Shown piece by piece: positions 25,633 through 33,402 of a stretch of 64,000 bases of DNA. Position numbers and translations under genes: made by a program. The DNA comes from Macrococcoides equi (lineage in GTDB: Bacteria; Bacillota; Bacilli; Staphylococcales; Staphylococcaceae): NCBI RefSeq assembly GCF_047425865.1, contig NZ_CP179735.1, one strand, 5' to 3'. The notes under the pieces are model-generated. The model was not told the DNA's origin. It saw only the letters and a list, made by a program, of their open reading frames with translations, and did no database searches. How positions within the stretch are numbered: the first letter of the stretch is position 1; every line of letters begins with the position of its first letter.

Positions 25633-26319
25633 TTGATAAACAAAGTCATATTAGCTGGAAGAATTTCGAGTGATATTGATTTAAAAGAGTTTTCGGATAA
25701 CCTGAAAATCTCCTCTTTCTTTCTGGCAGTCGATCGTGGTAAGAAAAAGAATGCTAAAGAAAGTACCGTTGATTTCTTAAGATGTAAAGCGTTCAATCGA
25801 ACGGCTACAAATATTCATTCTTTCTGTCGTAAAGGCTCTTTAGTTTGTTTGACAGGGCAAATTCATAATAATCGTTATGAAAAAGATGGAGAGACAAAAT
25901 ATGCAGTAGAAATCATTATTGAAAGTATTAAGTTTCTGCCTGGTCTAAGTAACGGTAAAGAAAAATCACCAGATGAAAAATGGGATGAGCTTTCTTACGA
26001 GGAGAAACTGATTGTTATTAATGATTACAGGTCACGAAAAAAAATGCAGGACAATGAAAATAAAGATATTGAAACAGAAGAAGTGCCGGAGTATTCAAGT
26101 AAGACGTCGGCTAATTATAACCAGCGATGGTCGAAAGAATTAAATAAAGAAGAAAAAATACCTGAAGAATTTAAAGAACAAGCTGAAGAGATTGTACAGC
26201 AATTCAGCGGAGAGTCATCAGAAAAAAGTGGTGACAGTCAATCAACTGATGAAGATAGTACATCGCAGGAAGAGCCTGTTCAAAAAGATGAAATAACGGA
26301 TAAGAGTTTACCCTTTTAA
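25633..26319 (+). CDS. ssb: Single-stranded DNA-binding protein (SSB)
   Basis: A 228-residue protein with an N-terminal OB-fold (about 1-108: INKVILAGRISSD, VDFLRCKAFNRTA, KGSLVCLTGQI, TKYAVEIIIESIKFL), a long acidic, low-complexity linker, and a C-terminal tip DKSLPF. The tip is of the type that recruits partner proteins to ssDNA. The start is TTG 25633, five bases after GGAGGTG. This is the ywpF-linked SSB and not the rpsF-ssb-rpsR copy, so it is probably a second paralogue; the linker is longer than I would expect for staphylococcal versions. Confidence 0.88.
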   Translation: MINKVILAGRISSDIDLKEFSDNLKISSFFLAVDRGKKKNAKESTVDFLRCKAFNRTATNIHSFCRKGSLVCLTGQIHNNRYEKDGETKYAVEIIIESIKFLPGLSNGKEKSPDEKWDELSYEEKLIVINDYRSRKKMQDNENKDIETEEVPEYSSKTSANYNQRWSKELNKEEKIPEEFKEQAEEIVQQFSGESSEKSGDSQSTDEDSTSQEEPVQKDEITDKSLPF

Positions 26320-26368
26320 ATAATTCAACTTTCATTACTCACACACCCCACCTCCCATTACACCTCCC

Positions 26369-26413
26369 TAAAACCCGATAAACACTCGTGCCGGAGTGGT
26401 TATCGGGTTTTTG
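26369..26413 (+). terminator. Intrinsic terminator after ssb
   Basis: AAAACCCGATAA pairs with TTATCGGGTTTT. An inner CACT / AGTG stem extends it, and a T run follows. Confidence 0.9.
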
Positions 26414-26432
26414 TATGAACTTGAGATATCTC

Positions 26433-26449
26433 TGTAATATATTTGTAAT
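26433..26449 (+). promoter_or_regulatory. WalR-type box upstream of the first LysM gene
   Basis: TGTAAT-N5-TGTAAT matches the WalR (YycF) consensus TGTWAH-N5-TGTWAH exactly. It lies about 100 bp before the ATG of a LysM transglycosylase, a class of gene controlled by WalRK in staphylococci. Binding is inferred. Confidence 0.72.
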
Positions 26450-26549
26450 TAAAGGAAGTTACTTATCATACGGTTGTAACCAAAGAAATATTAAATCGTG
26501 ATAAAGTTATTTTAATGATAAATGAGATTAATCGGGGGACACATATATA

Positions 26550-27323
26550 ATGAAAAAATTAGCAGCATTGTCTTCAGTGGCAATCTTAGCAACAGCGTTT
26601 GCAACAACACAAGTAGATGCAAAAGAACATACAGTAGCACCAGGAGAATCTTTATGGGTGATTGCTGATAAATACGATACAACAATTCAAAAGATCAAAA
26701 AAATTAATCACTTAGAATCGAACTTAATTGTACCAAATCAAAAATTAGAAGTATTAGTGAATGGTAAGTATGAAGTAAAAGCAGGGGATACTTTAACTAA
26801 AATCGCTAAAAAATTAGATATTAAAGTTTCTGTATTAAAGAAATTAAATAATATTAAAACTTCAAAAGCACTAAAACCAGGTCAGTTATTAATCGTTGAA
26901 AAAAATGAAGTGAAAAAAATAGTTAAAACAGTTCCACAAAAAGCAGTAAAAGCAGCACCAGTAACACAAACACCAGTGTCTAAAACTGCACCTGTTGCTA
27001 AATCAGTACCAGTGACTAAAACTGCAACTGCAAAAGCTACAAAGCCAGCAGTTCAACAAGCACCAGTACAACAAACAGCAGCTCCAGCTGGTAACTCATC
27101 AGTTGATGCGCATTTACGAATGATCATGCAACGTGAATCTGGTGGTAATCCAAGAGCGGTTAACCCTGCTGGATATTACGGCTTATTCCAATTCTCACCA
27201 CAAACATGGGCAGCTGTAGGTGGAACAGGTAATCCAGCACAAGCTTCTGAAGCAGAACAATGGAAACGTGCACGAATGTTATATACACATTATGGTGCGC
27301 AACACTGGTCAACAGCATACTAA
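26550..27323 (+). CDS. Secreted LysM protein with SceD-like transglycosylase domain
   Basis: A 257-residue exported wall enzyme. A signal peptide ends near VDA-KEH (residue 24). Two LysM repeats follow (about 26-69 and 73-116), then an Ala/Pro/Lys/Thr-rich linker (about 125-182) and a C-terminal lytic-transglycosylase-like domain with catalytic-type Glu196 in MQRESGGNPRAVNPAGYYGLFQFSPQTW. LysM binds peptidoglycan and the end domain probably cleaves the glycan strand. S. aureus SceD occupies the same neighbourhood but lacks LysM, so this is a related but rebuilt protein. A perfect WalR box precedes it and a terminator follows. Confidence 0.87.
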   Translation: MKKLAALSSVAILATAFATTQVDAKEHTVAPGESLWVIADKYDTTIQKIKKINHLESNLIVPNQKLEVLVNGKYEVKAGDTLTKIAKKLDIKVSVLKKLNNIKTSKALKPGQLLIVEKNEVKKIVKTVPQKAVKAAPVTQTPVSKTAPVAKSVPVTKTATAKATKPAVQQAPVQQTAAPAGNSSVDAHLRMIMQRESGGNPRAVNPAGYYGLFQFSPQTWAAVGGTGNPAQASEAEQWKRARMLYTHYGAQHWSTAY

Positions 27324-27329
27324 AATTTT

Positions 27330-27357
27330 AGCAGAACAACTTGTTCTGCTTTTTTTA
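27330..27357 (+). terminator. Intrinsic terminator after the first LysM gene
   Basis: AGCAGAAC / GTTCTGCT stem with a 5-nt loop, followed by seven T. Confidence 0.92.
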
Positions 27358-27397
27358 ATACTCAAAATAAAATATAAATTTACTAAACTCGCTAAAA

Positions 27398-27472
27398 TGT
27401 AACCGATATGTAATAAAGCACGATTTCTTTTATATAAGCTGTAACCTAAGCTCTCGATAATTCTGCTATAGT
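27398..27472 (+). promoter_or_regulatory. WalR-type box and extended -10 promoter of the Rpf-like gene
   Basis: TGTAAC-N5-TGTAAT at 27398-27414 fits the WalR consensus perfectly, and a further half-site TGTAAC lies at 27440. An extended -10 element, TGCTATAGT, covers 27464-27472. The box would centre about 70 bp upstream of the transcription start, where WalR activates. Confidence 0.72.
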
Positions 27473-27517
27473 TATGAATAAGTAGCACGTTATATTAAAT
27501 CCTGGAGGATACAAATC

Positions 27518-28066
27518 ATGAAAAAGATATTAAGTGTAACAGCAACTATCGCATTAACGACGACATTGGCAGTATCTACAGCAGATGCAGCATCATACCG
27601 AGTGAAATCTGGAGATTCATTATGGTCAATTGCAAACAAATATGGTACGACGATTGCGGCAATTAAATCTGCGAATGGTTTATATTCTAATTTAATTCAC
27701 CCAAATCAAGTATTAAAGATTAATGGTAAGTCGAGTGTAGTATATAAAAACACATCATATAAATACTCGACATATAAAGCACCTGTAAGTAAAACAGCTT
27801 ATACAAAAGCTAAAACAAAACAAACAATTGTTAACCGTGGATTGAACTGGGCAGCACTTGCAAGATGTGAATCTGGTGGTAATCCTTCAATCAATACAGG
27901 TAATGGTTATTACGGCATGTATCAATTTGATTTACAAACATGGCGCGGTGTAGGTGGATATGGATATCCACATCAGGCATCAGCTGCTGAACAAACAAAA
28001 CGTGCGCAAATTCTTTATAACATGCGTGGCGCTCAACCGTGGCCGGTTTGTGGTAGAAACCTATAA
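27518..28066 (+). CDS. Secreted LysM protein with Rpf-like transglycosylase domain
   Basis: A 182-residue exported protein: signal peptide ending near ADA-ASY (residue 24), one LysM (about 26-69), a Tyr/Lys/Thr linker, and a C-terminal domain (about 108-182) that matches resuscitation-promoting factor (PF06737). The motifs are WAALARCESGGNPSINTGNG, then YYGMYQFDLQTW and PWPVCG. Glu118 is the expected catalytic acid, and Cys117 and Cys178 are placed like the disulfide pair of actinobacterial Rpf. Rpf enzymes cleave peptidoglycan and help dormant cells to regrow. The ATG follows TGGAGGA. A repeat element starts on the base after the stop. Confidence 0.87.
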   Translation: MKKILSVTATIALTTTLAVSTADAASYRVKSGDSLWSIANKYGTTIAAIKSANGLYSNLIHPNQVLKINGKSSVVYKNTSYKYSTYKAPVSKTAYTKAKTKQTIVNRGLNWAALARCESGGNPSINTGNGYYGMYQFDLQTWRGVGGYGYPHQASAAEQTKRAQILYNMRGAQPWPVCGRNL

Positions 28067-28336
28067 GAGGCTATCGAACTTGCGTTCAGTCGCAAGTAAA
28101 CTGGAGAAAATCCACAAGAAATCGTTTTTTTGATTTCTGTGGATTTTTGAAGTTTATCGAGCGACTGCAAGAGAGATGCCGTTTCCAATAGAGGCTATCG
28201 AACTTGCGTTCAGTCGCAAGTAAACTGGAGAAAATCCACAAGAAATCGTTTTTTTGATTTCTGTGGATTTTTGAAGTTTATCGAGCGACTGCAAGAGAGA
28301 TGCCGTTTCCAATAGAGGCTATCGAACTTGCGTTCA
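28067..28336. repeat. Tandem 124-bp hairpin repeat
   Basis: Two full, essentially identical copies (28067-28190 and 28191-28314) and a truncated third (28315-28336). Each can fold into one long imperfect hairpin: an inner stem AAAATCCACA(A)GAAATC with GATTTCTGTGGATTTT, and an outer stem joining CTTGC/CAGTCGC/TAAACT to their complements near the unit end. The head is GAGGCTATCGA. The first copy begins on the base after the Rpf-like stop codon. The truncated copy supplies the -35 box of the thi promoter. Confidence 0.94.
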
Positions 28337-28356
28337 ATATTACTTTACGCTACACT
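28328..28356 (+). promoter_or_regulatory. Promoter of the thi operon
   Basis: TTGCGT, a 17-bp spacer and TACACT, with transcription expected near 28363, just before the riboswitch. The -35 hexamer lies within the truncated third repeat copy. Confidence 0.62.
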
Positions 28357-28374
28357 GAACTTAATTACATATAT

Positions 28375-28460
28375 TACTACTAGGGGTGCCGTATGGCTGA
28401 GATGACTTTGTCAAACTCTTTTGACCTGATCTGGATAATACCAGCGTAGGAAAGTAGTTA
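28375..28460 (+). promoter_or_regulatory. TPP riboswitch (THI element)
   Basis: The conserved aptamer parts are all present: GGGGTGCC, GGCTGAGATGA, ACCTGATCTGGATAATACCA and GCGTAGGAAAG, closed by a short P1 (ACTAC / GTAGT). It precedes a terminator hairpin at 28502-28532 and the tenA gene, so thiamine pyrophosphate binding should cause early termination of the thi operon. Confidence 0.96.
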
Positions 28461-28501
28461 AGTTCCTTTATTGTTTTTTATTCTATTTAATATTGGTATT
28501 T

Positions 28502-28532
28502 AGCCTATTTCCTATTTGGAGATAGGCTTTTT
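28502..28532 (+). terminator. Riboswitch-controlled terminator before tenA
   Basis: An 11-bp stem (AGCCTATTTCC / GGAGATAGGCT with one G-U) followed by five T, located between the TPP aptamer and the tenA ribosome-binding site. It is the likely expression platform. Confidence 0.88.
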
Positions 28533-28555
28533 ATTATTTTACAGGAGGTAATTTA

Positions 28556-29230
28556 ATGTTTACAGCACAGTTAAAGCAGGAAGTAGAGCCGATTATTGAA
28601 GCAATTTATGAGGACGGATTTATCCAGGGAATGATTCGTGGTGATTTAAGTAAGGAAGCTGTCATCCATTACTTAAAAGCAGATCACTTATATTTAAATG
28701 AGTTTGCTAAAATATATAGTTTGCTCATTCCAAAGCTTGATGATAAAGAAAGTATAAAATTTTTACTTGAGCAAATTGATTTTGTAATGAATGGTGAAGT
28801 CACTGCACATTACACGTTAGCTGATTATGCACAGTTTGATTATAAAGAGATTATTAAAGATGGTGAGTGGTATCCATCGAGCGATCATTATATTAAGCAT
28901 ATGTATTTTAATGCGTATCGTTATAGTGATGCAGCATTCACAATTTGTGCTATGGCCCCTTGTCCATATGTTTATCAGCAACTGGCTTTAAAGATGAAAG
29001 AGCGTCATGATTTTACAGGAAATCCTTTTAAGGACTGGGTCGATTTTTACGCGGTAGAAATGAAACCGTTAATGGAGCATCTTGATGGCTGGGTGGATGC
29101 TTTTGCCAACACGGCAAGTGAGGATGAGCGTGATATTTTAGTGAAGAACTTTAAAGAGAGTTGTATTCATGAAAAACGTTTCTTTGATATGGCCTTTACA
29201 CAACAAACTTGGGAAAGCGTGGTAGTTTAA
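28556..29230 (+). CDS. tenA: Aminopyrimidine aminohydrolase TenA
   Basis: Salvages thiamine breakdown products by hydrolysing aminopyrimidines to HMP, and can also hydrolyse thiamine. The 224-residue all-helical protein has the nucleophile Cys136 in APCPYVY, an Asp at 44 in KADHLYL, and a Glu in the C-terminal helix (SCIHEKRFFD). The ATG follows ACAGGAGG. First gene of the TPP-controlled operon; one base separates its stop codon from the thiD ATG. Confidence 0.94.
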   Translation: MFTAQLKQEVEPIIEAIYEDGFIQGMIRGDLSKEAVIHYLKADHLYLNEFAKIYSLLIPKLDDKESIKFLLEQIDFVMNGEVTAHYTLADYAQFDYKEIIKDGEWYPSSDHYIKHMYFNAYRYSDAAFTICAMAPCPYVYQQLALKMKERHDFTGNPFKDWVDFYAVEMKPLMEHLDGWVDAFANTASEDERDILVKNFKESCIHEKRFFDMAFTQQTWESVVV

Positions 29231-29231
29231 T

Positions 29232-30026
29232 ATGAAGACAGCATTATCAATAGCAGGAACTGATCCGACAGGCGGCGCGGGTACAACGGTTGATTTGAAG
29301 GTTTTTCAGTCGCGTGGTGTGTACGGTATGAGTGTGGTAACGAGTATTGTTGCGCAAAATACGTTAGGTGTACAAAATGTTTTCAATCAGCCGGTGGAGG
29401 TTATCGCTGCTCAACTTGAGAGTGTATATAGCGATATTGTACCGGACGCTGTAAAAACTGGGATGCTTGCAACGAGTGACGTGATGGATATCGTGCGTCC
29501 GTATATCTTAAAACATGATATCCCGTATGTCATTGATCCGGTAATGGTTGCAAAAAGTGGCGATGCATTACTCGATGAACAGGGAAGAAGCGCAGTGCGT
29601 ACTAAGTTATTAGATATCGCAACAGTCGTTACACCTAACATTCCTGAACTTGAAGAGATTGTTCAGATGAAAGTGGTAACGATGGATGATATTAAGCGTG
29701 CCGGTAAAATTTTTATTAATGAAATCGGTGCTCAAAGTGTACTGATTAAAGGTGGTCATTTAAAAGGTGATGCGACCGATTATTTATTTACACGTGATGA
29801 GTTTGTTGTATTAAAAGGTGAGCGTTACGATACTAAACATACACATGGGACTGGATGTACGTATTCTGCAGTAATTACTGCAGAGCTCTCTAAAGGAAAA
29901 TCGATTGTGGATGCTGTGCAACTTGCTAAAAGGTATATGGATTTAGCAATTAAACATACACCTGAACTTGGACACGGGCAAGGGCCTGTGAATCACTTTA
30001 AATACCAGGAGGTTTACAATGCTTAA
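29232..30026 (+). CDS. thiD: Hydroxymethylpyrimidine (phospho)kinase
   Basis: Phosphorylates HMP to HMP-P and then HMP-PP for thiamine synthesis. The 264-residue ribokinase-fold protein has AGTDPTGGAGTTVD at the N-terminus, the DPVMVAKSGDALL segment, and the anion hole HTHGTGCTYSAV. The last 8 bp overlap thiM, so they are translationally coupled. Confidence 0.95.
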   Translation: MKTALSIAGTDPTGGAGTTVDLKVFQSRGVYGMSVVTSIVAQNTLGVQNVFNQPVEVIAAQLESVYSDIVPDAVKTGMLATSDVMDIVRPYILKHDIPYVIDPVMVAKSGDALLDEQGRSAVRTKLLDIATVVTPNIPELEEIVQMKVVTMDDIKRAGKIFINEIGAQSVLIKGGHLKGDATDYLFTRDEFVVLKGERYDTKHTHGTGCTYSAVITAELSKGKSIVDAVQLAKRYMDLAIKHTPELGHGQGPVNHFKYQEVYNA

Positions 30027-30798
30027 TCAATTAAGAAAAGATAATCCCTTAATTATCTGTATTACAAATGATGTTGTTAAAAATTTTACTGCAAATGGAT
30101 TACTAGCAATAGGTGCTAGTCCAGCGATGGCGACTGAAAAGCTTGAGATGGAAGAGTTTTTAAGACATGCTGGGGCATTACTAATTAATATCGGTTCGAT
30201 TGAAGCGGGTGATATTGATAATATGATGTCAGCGGCAAAATTTGCAAATCAGCATGATGTACCGATTGTATTAGATCCAGTTGCATGCGGAGCTTCAAAG
30301 TTTCGTAAAGATTTCTGTCTGAAATTACTTGGTACATATGACGTAGCAGTCATCCGTGGGAATGCCTCAGAACTTCAGGCATTGATTGGTGATGCCAGTA
30401 TGAAAGGAACAGATGCTGATACGAGCCTATCTACTGAAACAGTGGCACGTAACGCCAATAAGCAATTTGGTTGTGCAATCGTTGTAACCGGCAAGACAGA
30501 TGCAATTTGTGTAGATGGTAAAGTGAGCTTGATAGATAACGGTAGTGAATTACTGACAAAAGTTACCGGTGGTGGATGTTTATTAGGGGCAGTTGTAGCA
30601 AGTTTCATATATAATGAAACTAAACCAACGTTAGAAGTATTAACTGAAGCGCTGACGACGTATACAGTAGCGTCAGAGTTTGCTGAAAAGTCTCCTAACG
30701 GTACTTTGCCTGGACATTTTGCTGTACATTTAATTGACCAGTTATACTCAATACAGGAAAGTGATGTGGCAGAGAATAGACTTGTGAAAGAAGTGTAG
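30019..30798 (+). CDS. thiM: Hydroxyethylthiazole kinase
   Basis: Phosphorylates the thiazole moiety (THZ) in thiamine salvage. The 259-residue protein has ITNDVVKNFTANGLLAIGASPAM at the N-terminus, LDPVACGAS in the middle and the ATP-site motif VTGGGCLLGAV. It overlaps thiD by 8 bp and ends 3 bp before thiE. No THZ biosynthesis genes (thiG, thiS) are nearby, so this operon is a salvage and coupling set. Confidence 0.95.
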   Translation: MLNQLRKDNPLIICITNDVVKNFTANGLLAIGASPAMATEKLEMEEFLRHAGALLINIGSIEAGDIDNMMSAAKFANQHDVPIVLDPVACGASKFRKDFCLKLLGTYDVAVIRGNASELQALIGDASMKGTDADTSLSTETVARNANKQFGCAIVVTGKTDAICVDGKVSLIDNGSELLTKVTGGGCLLGAVVASFIYNETKPTLEVLTEALTTYTVASEFAEKSPNGTLPGHFAVHLIDQLYSIQESDVAENRLVKEV

Positions 30799-30801
30799 CT
30801 T

Positions 30802-31443
30802 ATGTTTGATAGAAAATCATTACGTGTTTATTTTATTGCAGGAACACAGGATACAGTGGATGGCGACCTGGAACGCGTGCTAAAGGAAGCACTGGATGCA
30901 GGTATTACATTGTATCAATTTAGAGAAAAAGGTCCGACAGCTAAGCAGGGTGCAGAAAAAGAAGCACTTGCAAGACGTCTTTTTGCCATGTGTAAAGCTA
31001 AGAACGTGCCGTTTATTGTCAACGATGACACAGAACTTGCTCAGAAGATTGATGCAGACGGCATACATCTCGGGCAGGATGATACCAAGATAGAAGATAT
31101 TATTAACGATTTTAGCGATAAGATTATTGGACTATCAGTGGGCAATTTTGCTGAATATGATCAGTCGGATTTAACACATGTTGATTATATTGGTGTGGGT
31201 CCTGTCTATGAAACAAGTAGTAAGAGTGATGCGAAAAAGCCGGGTGGTGTTGAACTGATTCGCAAAATGCGTTTATATGACGAAGAGATACCGATTGTCG
31301 CGATCGGTGGTATCACACCTTCAAACTGTGAAATGATTATTGATGCTGGTGCAGATGGTATTTCAACTATCTCTTCAATTACGCGTAGCAATAATATTGA
31401 GCAAGTTGTGACAGATTACTTAAAATATTATACAGATAAATAA
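30802..31443 (+). CDS. thiE: Thiamine-phosphate synthase
   Basis: Joins HMP-PP and thiazole phosphate to form thiamine phosphate. The 213-residue TIM barrel has the HMP-PP site with QFREKG, VNDDTELA and DGIHLGQDD, and the phosphate loops GVGPVYET and AIGGITPSN. It is the last gene of the operon. No T-run terminator is clear before yidC. Confidence 0.95.
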   Translation: MFDRKSLRVYFIAGTQDTVDGDLERVLKEALDAGITLYQFREKGPTAKQGAEKEALARRLFAMCKAKNVPFIVNDDTELAQKIDADGIHLGQDDTKIEDIINDFSDKIIGLSVGNFAEYDQSDLTHVDYIGVGPVYETSSKSDAKKPGGVELIRKMRLYDEEIPIVAIGGITPSNCEMIIDAGADGISTISSITRSNNIEQVVTDYLKYYTDK

Positions 31444-31522
31444 AAATATATGGTTTTTGTTTATGAATATCACTTTTTGTGATAAAATAACCTCTATGTG
31501 AATAATATTATGAGGTGAAAGA

Positions 31523-32383
31523 ATGAAGAAAAAGGCGATATGGCCGTTAATCATTGCAATTGCATTATTTTTATCAGGCTGTGACTATTCAAAGGAAAAG
31601 AACCGTACAGGATTTTTCTATGATACATTTGTACATCCGCTAGATCAGTTAATCCATTGGTTAGGTTCACACATGGGACATAACTACGGGCTTGCGATTA
31701 TTGCGATTACGCTAATCGTACGTTTAGCATTATTCCCATTTATGATGCGTACATATAAAAATCAATATGTGATGAAAGAGAAAATGGCTTTAATCAAGCC
31801 ACAAATGACTGAAATTCAGGAACGTGTAAAACGTGCACGTACTCAGGAAGAAAAGATGGCGGCCAATCAGGAGATGATGGCACTTTACAAAGATAATGGT
31901 ATCAATCCACTGAACATGGGATGCTTACCCTTACTTATTCAATTGCCAATCGTTACAGGATTATTCTACGTATTAAAATATCCAACTGAAGGTGGTATTA
32001 CTAAATATCCTGATTTCCTATGGTTTGAATTAACAAAAACAGATATCGCTATGACAATCATTGCTGGTCTTGTTTATGCACTACAGGCATATGTGTCAAT
32101 GCAAAATATTCCTGATGAACAAAAAGCACAAATGCGTATGATGATGTTCATTTCACCAATTATGATTGTTTGGATGTCTGCTATCTCACCTGCCGCATTA
32201 CCATTATACTGGGCAGTCGGTGGTATTTTCTTAGTATTCCAAACTTGGTTAGGGAATAAGTTCTACAAGAAGAAAGTGCATGAAGAGATTGCACCATTAG
32301 TAGAAGCGCATGAACAAAATGAAGCGGCTAAGCAACCGAAAAATGTTCAGGTTGTTTCAAGTAAGAAGAAAAAACGTAAATAG
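31523..32383 (+). CDS. yidC: Membrane protein insertase YidC (lipoprotein form)
   Basis: Inserts and folds membrane proteins, alone or with Sec. The 286-residue protein has a lipoprotein signal ending in the lipobox LSGC (Cys20), five membrane helices, the conserved Arg in LIVRLALFPF that lies in the hydrophilic groove, and a Lys-rich C-terminus (SSKKKKRK) that can contact ribosomes. The ATG follows ATGAGGTGA. The next gene is convergent and a bidirectional terminator lies between. Confidence 0.94.
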   Translation: MKKKAIWPLIIAIALFLSGCDYSKEKNRTGFFYDTFVHPLDQLIHWLGSHMGHNYGLAIIAITLIVRLALFPFMMRTYKNQYVMKEKMALIKPQMTEIQERVKRARTQEEKMAANQEMMALYKDNGINPLNMGCLPLLIQLPIVTGLFYVLKYPTEGGITKYPDFLWFELTKTDIAMTIIAGLVYALQAYVSMQNIPDEQKAQMRMMMFISPIMIVWMSAISPAALPLYWAVGGIFLVFQTWLGNKFYKKKVHEEIAPLVEAHEQNEAAKQPKNVQVVSSKKKKRK

Positions 32384-32394
32384 TTTATATAAGT

Positions 32395-32432
32395 AAACGC
32401 ACGCTATTATTGAGATATAGCGTGCGTTTTTT
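32395..32432. terminator. Terminator between yidC and the HD gene
   Basis: AAACGCACGCTAT pairs with ATAGCGTGCGTTT and is followed by T residues. It probably serves both convergent genes. Confidence 0.92.
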
Positions 32433-32441
32433 GTGTGGTAA

Positions 32442-33071
32442 TTATTGCCATTCTTTCATGAATTGATCGATAAATGCTTTCATATAATCATTACGTTCTT
32501 GTGCCATCTGTTTTGCGCTTTCAGTATTCATCAGATCAATCAGTTTAAATAATTTCTCGTAAAAATGATTGATTGCAGTACTTGGTTCTCTGTAATTTGC
32601 AAGATCGGTACGCACAGGAATAGACGGATCATACATCGCTTCACCGAACTTACCGGCAAACATAAATGTTCTTGCAATCCCTATTGCGCCCAGTGCATCT
32701 AATCGATCAGCGTCCTGAACAACTTTGCCTTCAAGAGATTTTAGTTTACCTGCATTCTTTCCGCCGTTAAAGCTCATATACTTAAGGATATGATTAATGG
32801 CATCCTGACTTTCCTGTGCTAAATGATTGCTTTCGTAAAATTCGTTGAGGCGTTGCCATGCGTGAGTACTATCAAATAACTTCTCATCAACGGTATCATG
32901 GAGCAGTGCGGCCATTTCGACAATAAACATATCAGCCTTTTCAAGTGCTGCGATGTGTAAAGCCATTTTTCTGACGCGTGCAATATGCGCAAAATCATGA
33001 CCACTTGACTCCTCTTTGTGTATATATTTCACAAACTTTTCCGTGATTTTAATAATATTTTGGCTATCCAT
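32442..33071 (-). CDS. HD-domain phosphohydrolase
   Basis: A 209-residue cytoplasmic protein of the HD superfamily. The metal-binding residues are visible as GHDFAHIARV (first His), LLHDTVD (the HD pair), and VVQDADRLDALGAIG (the last Asp). It resembles the YpgQ/YedJ group, thought to hydrolyse nucleotides or pyrophosphate bonds; the substrate here is unknown. The ATG at 33071 has AAAAGGAG upstream on the minus strand. It is divergent from a small ORF at 33176. Confidence 0.87.
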   Translation of the reverse strand: MDSQNIIKITEKFVKYIHKEESSGHDFAHIARVRKMALHIAALEKADMFIVEMAALLHDTVDEKLFDSTHAWQRLNEFYESNHLAQESQDAINHILKYMSFNGGKNAGKLKSLEGKVVQDADRLDALGAIGIARTFMFAGKFGEAMYDPSIPVRTDLANYREPSTAINHFYEKLFKLIDLMNTESAKQMAQERNDYMKAFIDQFMKEWQ

Positions 33072-33094
33072 GTGAAAAAAACTCCTTTTTTGTG

Positions 33095-33122
33095 TTTACT
33101 TTTAATTAAAACTTGGTATAAT
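33095..33122 (+). promoter_or_regulatory. Promoter of the 39-residue ORF
   Basis: TTTACT, a 16-bp spacer and a perfect TATAAT, 53 bp before the ATG. Confidence 0.62.
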
Positions 33123-33175
33123 AATATTACGAATTATCAGAAAATTCTATAATTTAATTAAAGGGGATGTAAATC

Positions 33176-33295
33176 ATGAACGGTACATATCATTTTGAAT
33201 TAACAAAACAACAAAAGAAATTAGGATTTACATATTTATTAGTACATAGTGTATTTTTCTTAAATTTAGCAGCAGACTTTTTATTCTTACAATAA
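33176..33295 (+). CDS. Small hydrophobic protein, 39 residues, unknown function
   Basis: A short ORF starting MNGTYHFELTKQQKKLG and ending in a hydrophobic helix (about residues 18-39). Support is good: AAGGGGA sits eight bases before the ATG, a promoter with a perfect TATAAT lies upstream, and a strong terminator follows the stop. The layout suggests a single-pass membrane peptide with a charged N-terminus. I do not recognise the family. Confidence 0.7.
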   Translation: MNGTYHFELTKQQKKLGFTYLLVHSVFFLNLAADFLFLQ

Positions 33296-33331
33296 TTACT
33301 GGAGAACAAACAAATGATTTCTGATATAAAT

Positions 33332-33386
33332 AAAAACCGGACCAAACCAATAAATCATATGGATTTATAGTTTCGTTCGGTTTTTT
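33332..33386 (+). terminator. Terminator after the 39-residue ORF
   Basis: A composite hairpin: inner ATAAATC / GGATTTAT and outer AAAACCG / CGGTTTT, followed by a T run. Its A-rich left side may also serve the convergent cls gene. Confidence 0.82.
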
Positions 33387-33402
33387 GTATCTGTTTGGCT
33401 AT

